A stretch of DNA of 64,000 nucleotides, from NCBI RefSeq assembly GCF_028368935.1, contig NZ_JAQNDK010000005.1:62001-126000 (forward strand), given 5' to 3'. This document shows, piece by piece, positions 8,708-16,300 of the stretch. Position 1 is the first letter of the stretch, and each line of letters begins with the position of its first letter. The DNA is from Sorangium aterium. Its GTDB lineage: Bacteria; Myxococcota_A; Polyangia; Polyangiales; Polyangiaceae. Position numbers and translations under genes: made by a program. Below the pieces are notes generated by a model. The model saw only the letters and a program-made list of their open reading frames with translations. It searched no databases and was not told the origin of the DNA.

Positions 8708-9973
8708 TCATCGCACCTTCGCCAGACCGTGCAGGTACCCCGGCGCCGTCAGGCCGAGCTTCGGGCCGCCCTCGGCCGTGAGCTCGATCAGCGTGCTCTC
8801 CGTGGAGCCGTTCTTCTCGTCGATCGTGAAGACCCGGCCATCGACCTCGAAGAAGGAGACGTTGGCGGGCGAGGGGGCCAGATCCGGGATCTCCTTGGCC
8901 TCGTTCGTCGCTGTATCCCACCGCCACCAGCGCCACGCCGGCTGGCTCGTGATCTGAAAGGTCTTGGTCTCCTCGTCGATCGTGGCGAGACTTTCCTCGA
9001 ACACCCGGAGGAAGAGGCTGTCCCTGCCCGCGGGGATGGGATCACCCACGATCGCGCCGCCGGCCAGCTCGCCCAGGCTCAGGGCGAAGTCCGGGTCGAA
9101 GGCGTCCGCGTCCTTCAGGACGCGCAGCGCGCAGGGCTCGGTCTCCAGCCGCTCGACGTGATAGGACGCCCCCGCGAGCGCCGAGCTCACGAAGTAAGCG
9201 TCGCCGGAGGCCGTCTCGACGGACTGCGTGATCCCGGCGCACCGGTCGTCGACGTCGAAGCGCACGAGGGTGTCGGTCTCGGTGTCGATCACGACGAGCC
9301 CCGTCTCCGGGACGATGGTGTCGGTCGTCTGCCAGTCGAACCACCCCACCGAGAAGAGCAGCGTCTTGCCGCGCAGGACCGAGCCATATCCGTACACCGC
9401 CAGGTGGCCATCGCGGTGGGTGTCCGGCAGCGGGATCGTCCCTTCTACCTCCATCGTCGTGGGGTTCCACACGACGATCTGCTCGCCAGCGCGATCCGGA
9501 TGGTACGCCTTCGTCGGAGAGATGATGTAATTCGTTTGCCAGAGGTCCTGCACGCCGAAGGGCTGGAGGCTGATCGCGTCTCCCTTGACGAGCGCGTCGC
9601 CGTTGCCGAGCGTGTAATGCGAGATCGTCGGCGACTGGCCGTCACCGATGCCGAACCAGCCCTGCCCCTCGAACGCAAACAGCCTCGCCGATCCGGGGAT
9701 CTCGAGCGCCTGGGTCGGGTCGACCGGCGTGCCTGCCTCGAGCGACGACACCACGTGGAAGTAAGAGTTGGTCGCGGTGTCGTCCCAGACGCGCGTGGCG
9801 ACCACGAACGCGTCGCCGCCGTTGCCACCACCACCGGTGCCGCCCTGCTCGACGGGGCTCGACGTCTCGTCGTCCGCGCAGCCGCCGCCGAGCGCGCCGG
9901 TCAGGAGCACGAGCGCGAAGGCCGTCGCGCTCGTCCGGTTCGATGGCCGCTGCTTCCGCTGAATCACACGCAT
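8708..9973 (-). CDS. Secreted lipoprotein, MxcI-like, probably beta-propeller
   Basis: 421 residues. The N-terminal basic stretch and hydrophobic segment end in a lipobox (ALGGGC), followed by a Gly-rich linker (GGTGGGGNGG), so the protein is predicted to be lipid-anchored in the periplasm or outer membrane. The remainder is beta-rich with repeated short strand patterns (LVVIDTETDTLVRF, SLATIDEETKTFQI, RVFTIDEK), suggesting a propeller. It lies directly behind the TonB receptor gene (53-bp gap) and before the PepSY gene. That is the position of mxcI next to mxcH in myxochelin uptake loci, as I recall them. The probable role is ferric-siderophore capture or hand-over; the molecular function is not established. 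AGGAGGAG precedes the ATG at 9973. Confidence 0.65.
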   Translation of the reverse strand: MRVIQRKQRPSNRTSATAFALVLLTGALGGGCADDETSSPVEQGGTGGGGNGGDAFVVATRVWDDTATNSYFHVVSSLEAGTPVDPTQALEIPGSARLFAFEGQGWFGIGDGQSPTISHYTLGNGDALVKGDAISLQPFGVQDLWQTNYIISPTKAYHPDRAGEQIVVWNPTTMEVEGTIPLPDTHRDGHLAVYGYGSVLRGKTLLFSVGWFDWQTTDTIVPETGLVVIDTETDTLVRFDVDDRCAGITQSVETASGDAYFVSSALAGASYHVERLETEPCALRVLKDADAFDPDFALSLGELAGGAIVGDPIPAGRDSLFLRVFEESLATIDEETKTFQITSQPAWRWWRWDTATNEAKEIPDLAPSPANVSFFEVDGRVFTIDEKNGSTESTLIELTAEGGPKLGLTAPGYLHGLAKVR

Positions 9974-10026
9974 CTGAGTCTCCTCCTGTCGCGCGAGCGA
10001 GAGAGCTCACCTCGACATCGTCGTCA

Positions 10027-12816
10027 TCACATCTCCAGCGTCGCCTTGGAGAACAGCGTCCGCCCGGGTCGCTGGGTACCGTAGAAATCGAAGGCCGGTT
10101 CGTTGGTGAGGTTGTGCGCCTCGATGGTGAAGCTCACCGTGCGCGGCGCGTCGCGCGCGACGTAGGTCAGCGCGAGCGAGTGCAGGAGCTGCGAGGGCAC
10201 CCTGGCCTTGGAGTCGGGCCGCCCCCAGTTCTCGAAGCCTAGGTAGAACCCGTGCACGTAGCGCGTATCCCAGGTGAGCGAGATCGCGTCGCGCGGCGCG
10301 GCGACCTCCTGGAGCTGCAAGCGCGCCGAGCCGTTGGCGAAGAGCCACGGCCGGTTCGGCATCCGTTCGCCCTCGGAGCGAGCAAAGTTCCCCTCGTCCG
10401 ACGTCTTGCGGAAATCGTCGTAGGTGATGTTGCCGTCGAGGGCGACGTGCTCTCCCGGCGATGTCCAGCCCGCGGCGGCCTCGACGCCCAGCGACCGGGC
10501 CCCCGAGACGTGGATGTACTGGATCGAGTCCGTGCGGTTGTTCAGCACGATGAGCCGCTCGACCGCGCGGAGAAAGCCGTTCGCGTCGAGCCGCCACGCG
10601 CCCCACGCGGTGTCGCGCGCGTCGATCGTGAATCCGAGGTTTCCATTGTGGCTCGTCTCGGGCTTGAGCTCGAGGTTGGGGACGATCATCGCCCCGTCGC
10701 CGAACACCTCGACGGGCCGCGGCAGCCGCGTCGCCCACTCGTACGACGCCTTGGCGTAGAGCCACCCGGAGAAGCGATAGCGAAGGCCATCCCCGACGCC
10801 GAGGCGATGGGTGTCGCGCTCTTGCCGGTCGAAGCGCCCGTCGAGCCCCGGGAGCCGCCCCTTCATGCGGAGCAGCTGCACGTAGTCCTTCACGAAGGCG
10901 CTGTTCTCCAGGCGATCGTCGAACAGGTTGAGCTGGTGCTCGACGCCGTGCACCCAGGTGAACAGGCTGTGTCCGCCCCTGAGCTGCTCGCGGTCGTCGT
11001 TGTCCAACCTGCGCTCTTCCGCCGTGCGCGCGATGAACGTCGGAGACACGGAGAGCTGCAGCGCGTGCTCCGGGTGGGGCCGGTAGCGGAGGTTCAGGCG
11101 GCCGAGGCCGCTGTGCTCCCGGAACACCCGGTCCCGGGGGCGCGGCCCGTCCTCGCCTGGGACGGTGCGCTTGCTGATGCAGCGGCCGGACCAGGCGTAG
11201 ACGCACTCGCTGACATCGAGGAAGGTGGCGCGCCCGTACGTGTACCCGAGCAGCGCTTCGAGGGCGACGCCTCGGCCGATCCCGTGCTCGTACTGGAGCG
11301 TCGCGCCCGGCACGGTCTCGCCGTTCGTGACCTCGCCATAAGGCGTCTTCATGACGCCGAACTTGTGCTGATGCTCCTTGTCGTAGTCGGTGACGAAGGC
11401 GCGCAGGAGCAGCCGCCGCGCCCAGGGCCGATTCACGAAGCCGAGCTCGGCGCTCCCGCCCGCCGCCCTATAGGCGTCGTGGAAGCGGCGAACACGGGTG
11501 GGCTCGGAGTCCTCTCGTCCGGTCGTCTCGTTCGCCAGCACGACGTCGACCGGATAGTCGTTCTTCGCATAATCGAAGAAGCCGTTCACGCGGGTGAAGA
11601 AGCCGCTCGGCTCGTGCAGGTGCCTCGCCGTGAGGGAGAGCCGGTGGGTGTCGTAAGAGCCGACCTCGTAGGACGCCGCGCCGTGGGTGCCGCGGACGTC
11701 CCGATCGGTCACCAGGTTGACGGCTCCACCCAGCGCGTCGGCGCCGAAGCGCACCGGCACCACGCCGCGGTAGATCTCGACGCGCTCGACGAGGTTCACA
11801 GGCACGTTCGAGACGCCGAACGGGTAGCCTGCGAGATCGAGCGGCACGCCGTCGATGAAGAAGCGGATCTGTTCGTCCGTGAGGCCGTTCAGCGAGAAAC
11901 GCGCCCACGACCCGAGCCCCGCGCTCCGCCGCACGCCGACGCCCTGGGTGCGGGCGAGCACCTCGCCCAGATCGGCGGTCCTCCGCTGCGCCTGCTCGGT
12001 CTCGATGACCGTGATCGCCTGCGCGGATTGCCGGAGGCGCTCGGCCATCGCGGCGCCGCGCACGGTCACCTCGGCGGGCGCTGCAGTGTTGGCCGGGTCG
12101 GGCCCTGTGGCCGGCGGAGGAGCTGCGGTGTTGGCCGGGTCGGGCCCTGTGGCCGGCGGAGGAGCTGCGGTGTTGCTGGCCTGGTCGGGCCCTGTGGCCC
12201 GCGGGAGCGTGGTCGCCGCTATGCCCGTGGCCGCGACCGCGCTTCCGCCCGTCGCCGGGGAGGTGGGCTCGGCCGGGGCCTCCTCGGGGAGCCGGAACTC
12301 GTAGCTGTAGAGGATCCGTACAGCGATCGGCGTGCCGCCCCGGCGCGCCGGCGTGAAGCGGGATCGGAGCACCGCGGCGCGGGCGGCGTCGTCGAAGCCA
12401 TCGCCGATTGGACTCGTGACCTCGGCCTCGGTCACGCGCCCCGTCGCGTCGATCAGGAGCTTCAGCACGACCTTGCCCTCCCGTCGTGCCGCCCGGGCCT
12501 CCCGGGGGTACTCGGCCTCGACGAGCTCGAGCAGCCGCGGCGGCTCGATCCGGGGGCCTTCAGCGCCGGACGGTGAGCGCTCCGGATCGGGCGAGCCGGT
12601 GGCAGGCGCGTCCACGCGCGGCTCTCGGTCCCCCCCCGCGCGCTCGGGCGTGCCTCCGTCCTGAGCGTGCGCCGGTGCCTGCAGGCCGAGCAGCAGGAAG
12701 GTCAACACGCCTGCAAGCGGGCCTCGAAGCGCGAGAGCACCTCGCGCCACCGCGTCCACCTTGAACCTGGCCCGCGGCTCGGGGCGCGGCGGTTGGGGAA
12801 CCGAACTGACCAACAT
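10027..12816 (-). CDS. TonB-dependent siderophore receptor with fused N-terminal TonB-like domain (MxcH-like)
   Basis: 929 residues. A signal peptide ends near Ala51 (QAPAHA). Residues about 90-165 form a TonB C-terminal-like domain (VEAEYPREARAARREGKVV, IDATGRVTEA, RSRFTPARRGGTPI). A Pro/Ala repeat linker follows (about 190-235). The plug spans about 240-360 (LGEVLARTQGVGVRRS, RVEIYRGVVPVRFGADALGG). The rest is a 22-strand-type beta barrel that ends in ATLEM rather than a clear terminal Phe. It should import ferric siderophore through the outer membrane. Fusion of TonB and receptor is a feature I recall for MxcH, the myxobacterial myxochelin receptor. It is the first gene of the uptake operon, divergent from the NRPS operon, with a Fur-like box about 25-50 bp upstream. 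Confidence 0.88.
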   Translation of the reverse strand: MLVSSVPQPPRPEPRARFKVDAVARGALALRGPLAGVLTFLLLGLQAPAHAQDGGTPERAGGDREPRVDAPATGSPDPERSPSGAEGPRIEPPRLLELVEAEYPREARAARREGKVVLKLLIDATGRVTEAEVTSPIGDGFDDAARAAVLRSRFTPARRGGTPIAVRILYSYEFRLPEEAPAEPTSPATGGSAVAATGIAATTLPRATGPDQASNTAAPPPATGPDPANTAAPPPATGPDPANTAAPAEVTVRGAAMAERLRQSAQAITVIETEQAQRRTADLGEVLARTQGVGVRRSAGLGSWARFSLNGLTDEQIRFFIDGVPLDLAGYPFGVSNVPVNLVERVEIYRGVVPVRFGADALGGAVNLVTDRDVRGTHGAASYEVGSYDTHRLSLTARHLHEPSGFFTRVNGFFDYAKNDYPVDVVLANETTGREDSEPTRVRRFHDAYRAAGGSAELGFVNRPWARRLLLRAFVTDYDKEHQHKFGVMKTPYGEVTNGETVPGATLQYEHGIGRGVALEALLGYTYGRATFLDVSECVYAWSGRCISKRTVPGEDGPRPRDRVFREHSGLGRLNLRYRPHPEHALQLSVSPTFIARTAEERRLDNDDREQLRGGHSLFTWVHGVEHQLNLFDDRLENSAFVKDYVQLLRMKGRLPGLDGRFDRQERDTHRLGVGDGLRYRFSGWLYAKASYEWATRLPRPVEVFGDGAMIVPNLELKPETSHNGNLGFTIDARDTAWGAWRLDANGFLRAVERLIVLNNRTDSIQYIHVSGARSLGVEAAAGWTSPGEHVALDGNITYDDFRKTSDEGNFARSEGERMPNRPWLFANGSARLQLQEVAAPRDAISLTWDTRYVHGFYLGFENWGRPDSKARVPSQLLHSLALTYVARDAPRTVSFTIEAHNLTNEPAFDFYGTQRPGRTLFSKATLEM
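12086..12208. repeat. Tandem 42-bp repeat in receptor linker
   Basis: Two virtually identical 42-bp units begin at 12086 and 12128. A third, partly diverged unit with a 3-bp insertion begins at 12170. They encode a repeated 14-residue Pro/Ala-rich motif (PPPATGPDPANTAA) in the periplasmic linker between the TonB-like domain and the plug. The unit is a multiple of three, so copy-number change would preserve the frame and alter only linker length. Confidence 0.9.
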
Positions 12817-12838
12817 GTCCGAACGTTTCGGTACCCAA

Positions 12839-12865
12839 GATGAAAACAGAATTCAATTTCATTCG
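12839..12865. promoter_or_regulatory. Fur-like operator upstream of the TonB receptor gene
   Basis: An A/T-rich island in very GC-rich DNA, 12841-12860 reading TGAAAACAGAATTCAATTTC, with TGAAA...TTTCA symmetry. It lies 25-50 bp upstream of the receptor ATG at 12816. An almost identical element (TGAAAATAGAAATCAATTTC) sits at 58410. Assignment to Fur is inferred from base composition, symmetry and the iron-uptake context. Confidence 0.55.
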
Positions 12866-13098
12866 TTGACGGGATCGTGTCGTCCAGAATCCAAAATTCC
12901 ACCTATGATGGATTCTCCGTGCGCCTCCGGGCCGTGACCTGCTCCCTCCGAGGTGGACCCGGAGCACCCCGCTGGACCGGACCGCTCCCCGTTCGGCCAC
13001 CCCCCGCCAGCCTTCCTCGGCGCACCCGGAGCCGGACCCCGTCCGCCGCTCCGCTCGCCCTCGTTGCGCATCCTCGCAGGCCGTTGTCGGTTTTTGCC

Positions 13099-13128
13099 TT
13101 GACACCGGTCGGATCGGTATTCCATACA
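13099..13128 (+). promoter_or_regulatory. Candidate sigma-70-type promoter of the NRPS operon
   Basis: A perfect TTGACA at 13099-13104 is followed after 18 bp by CATACA (13123-13128), a weak -10. The Fur-like box at 13145-13168 lies just downstream, where a bound repressor would block transcription. Distance to the first gene is about 190 bp. Confidence 0.4.
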
Positions 13129-13144
13129 ACCGCCTCCGAGAACT

Positions 13145-13168
13145 TGATCATCATTTTCATTTTCATCA
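13145..13168. promoter_or_regulatory. Fur-like operator upstream of the NRPS operon
   Basis: The segment contains TCATCATTTTCATTTTCATC, which on the other strand reads as successive GATGAA, AATGAA, AATGAT hexamers resembling the classical Fur box built from NATAAT-like units. It is one of very few A/T-rich islands in the region and lies in the divergent control region of two iron-related operons. Confidence 0.6.
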
Positions 13169-13250
13169 GCACGTCGACAGGCGCGTGTCGCGGTCGCTGA
13201 GGGAGCCGTCAGGCATTTCGAGCTCGCGACGCTCTGCGTCAGCAGGCTCG

Positions 13251-13300
13251 AAGCCCAGGGCCTGGTGAACGCGACTGCTTTTCACCGGGCTTTCTTTTTC
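13251..13300 (+). terminator. Terminator-like hairpin (possible attenuator) before the first NRPS gene
   Basis: Arms AAGCCC (13251-13256) and GGTGAA (13264-13269), separated by a 7-nt bulge, pair with TTCACCGGGCTT (13281-13292) across an 11-nt loop. A T-rich run (TCTTTTTC, 13293-13300) follows. It lies between the candidate promoter and the FAAL start at 13315, so it could attenuate the operon or be a leftover terminator. Confidence 0.35.
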
Positions 13301-13314
13301 GGTCTGGAGCTGAG

Positions 13315-16300
13315 GTGGCGATGGAGTCGAACCGATCCCCTGGGCGTGCGATCAGCGATCGCGGCGGTGGCGCAAACGAGCCTGCGACGCTTGTCGCGCT
13401 CCTCGAGCGCCGCGCGGAGCAGCGCCCGTCAGGGCACGCGACCACCTTCCTTGTCGACGGGGAGGCGGACGCCCGCGCGATGACGTACGGCGATCTCGAT
13501 CGGCGGGCGCGCGCGCTCGCCGCGGAGCTCCAGGCCGGCGCGCGGGCGGGTGACCGCGCGCTCCTGCTGGTGCCGCCGGGGCTCGACTTCATCGCCGCCT
13601 TCTTCGGCTGCCTCTACGCGGGGCTCGTCGCGGTGCCGGTCCCGCTGCCGCAGCGCAAGAGCGGGCTGATGCGCGTGCTGGCCATCGTGCGCGACTGCCG
13701 GCCGAGCGTCGTGCTCACCACCGAGGCGTTCCTTGGCGCGGTGACGATGCTCCGCGACGACCCGAGCTTCGCCGAGCTGAGCCACCTGCGCTGCATGGCC
13801 GTCGACACGATCCGGGACGGCCAGGAAGACGCGTGGCGAGCGCCGCGCGTGACGGCCGAGACCGTGGCGTTCCTCCAGTACACATCGGGCTCGACCGGCA
13901 CGCCCAAGGGCGTGGTGCTCACGCACGGCAACCTGCTGCGCAACGAGCTGATGATCCAGCGCGCGTTCGCGCACACCGAGGAGAGCGTGATCGTCGGGTG
14001 GCTGCCGCCGCACCACGACATGGGGCTCATCGGCAACATCCTGCAGCCGCTCTACGTGGGCGTGCCGTGCATCCAGCTCGCGCCCGAGCACTTCCTGATG
14101 AGGCCGCGGCGATGGCTGGAGGCGATCTCCCGCTACCGGGCCACGACGAGCGGCGGGCCGAACTTCGCCTACGAGCTGTGCATCCGCAAGATCCCCCCGG
14201 AGCAGCGGGAAGGGCTCGATCTCGGCTCATGGAAGGTGGCCTTCAACGGGGCCGAGCCGATCCGGGCAGCGACGCTCGACCGCTTCGCCGAGGCGTTCGC
14301 GCCTGCAGGGTTCCGGCGCGGCGCGTTCTATCCCTGCTACGGGCTGGCCGAGGCGACGCTGCTCGTGACCGGCGGAGCGGCCGATGCGCCGCCCGTCGTG
14401 CGCTCCGTCGACCGCGCGGGTCTGGCGCAGGGATACGCGGCGTTCGAGCCGCGCAGGCCAGAGGACGGCGTCTCCCTCGTGGGCTGCGGGGGATCACCCG
14501 CGGGCGACGAGGTGCGGATCGTCGATCCAGAGACGCTCAGGCCCTGCAAGGACGAGCGCGTCGGGGAGATCTGGGTCGCCGGTGCGAGCGTGGCCCAGGG
14601 CTACTGGGAGCGGCCGGAGGAGACGGCGCTGACGTTCGAGGCCCGGCTCTCGACGGGAGGAGGGCCGTTCCTGCGGACCGGCGATCTCGGGTTCTTCTCG
14701 CGCGGCGAGCTGTACGTGACGGGCCGGCTCAAGGACCTGATCATCGTCCGCGGGCGGAACCTCTACCCGCAGGACATCGAGCTCACCGCGGAGGAGAGCC
14801 ACCCGGGCCTCCGCGCCGGCGGGGGCGCGGCGTTCTCGGTGGACGTCGACGGCGAGGAGCGCATCGTCATCGTCCAGGAGCTCGGGCGGCGCGCGCCCGC
14901 GTCGGGGCCGGCGGAGCCGGCGGAGCTCGGGGCGGCGATCGAGCGCGCCGTGGCCGATCGGCACGAGGTCGCGGTCCACGCGGTGGTGCTCATCAAGCCG
15001 GGGAGCCTGCCGCGGACCACGAGCGGCAAGGTGCAGCGGAGGGCGTGCCGCGGCCGGTTCCTGGAGGGATCGCTGGACGCGGTGTGGCAGTCGGCGGTCG
15101 GGGCGCACGCGGGCGCCGAGGCCGAGAGCGCGGAGCCGCCGCAAACGGCGCTGGAGACGACGCTGGCAGGCATCTGGGCCGAGGTGCTGGGGCGCGCGCG
15201 GGTCGGCCGGAGTGAGGAGTTCCTGAGCCTGGGCGGCGATTCGCTGCGGGCCATGCAGGTGAGCGGCCGGGTGAGCGAGGCGCTCGGCATCGACGTGGGG
15301 CCGGCGCAACTCTTCGAGTCGGCGACGGTCGCGGCGCTCGCGGCGTGGATCGAGGCGAAGCAGGCCGGCGCGCCCGCGGGCGGCGCGGCGGGCGGGAGCG
15401 CGCCGGTAGCGCCGATGGAGCGGCCGGAGCGGCTGCCGCTGTCCCTCGTGCAGGAGCGCCTCTGGTTCCTGGAGCAGCTGGTCGCGGGGGCGCCGGTCTA
15501 TCACATCGCGGCGGCCGTGCGGCTCGCCGGGGCCCTCGACGCGGGGGCGCTCGAGAAGGCGGTGACGGCGCTCGCGGCGCGCCACGAGGCCCTCCGCACG
15601 AGCTTTCCCTCCGTCGAAGGGAGGCCCGTCCAGAGGATCGCGCCGCCCGCGCCGGTCGCGCTGCCGCGGGAGGACATGAGCGCTCTTGCAGACGAAGCGC
15701 GGGAGTCCGCGCTGCAAAGGCGCCTGCGCGAGGAGGCGCGGCGCGCGTTCGACCTCGCCGAGGCGCCGCCCGTGCGCTGGACGCTCGTCCGCACGGGCGA
15801 CCAAGAGCACGTGCTCTCGGTCACTTGCCATCACCTCATCGCGGACGGCTGGTCGATGAACGTGCTCCTGCGGGAGCTCTCCCTGCTCTATGGCGCCTTC
15901 GCCGCAGGGCGGTCCCCGGCGCTCGCGCCGCTCGCGCTGCAGCAGGCGGATCACGCGCTGTGGCAGCGCCAGAACGAACGGGCGGCGGCGCGCGAACGGG
16001 AGCTCTCGTACTGGCGCGACCGGCTGAAGGGGCCTGTGCCTCCCCTCGAGCTCCCCACCGATCGACCGAGGCCTCCAGTCCAGACCTACGCTGGGGCGCG
16101 CGAGGAGCTCGCGCTGTCACCGGAGCTCGTGGCGCGGCTGAGCGCGCTCGGGCGGCGGACGGGCGCGACGCTGTTCACGATCGTGGCGGCGGGGCTCTTC
16201 TCGCTGCTGCACAGGTACACGGGCCAGAGCGACGTGTGCATCGGGACGCCGGTCACGGCGCGGCCGCGGGCGGCGCTGGAGGGCGTCGTCGGGTGCCTGC

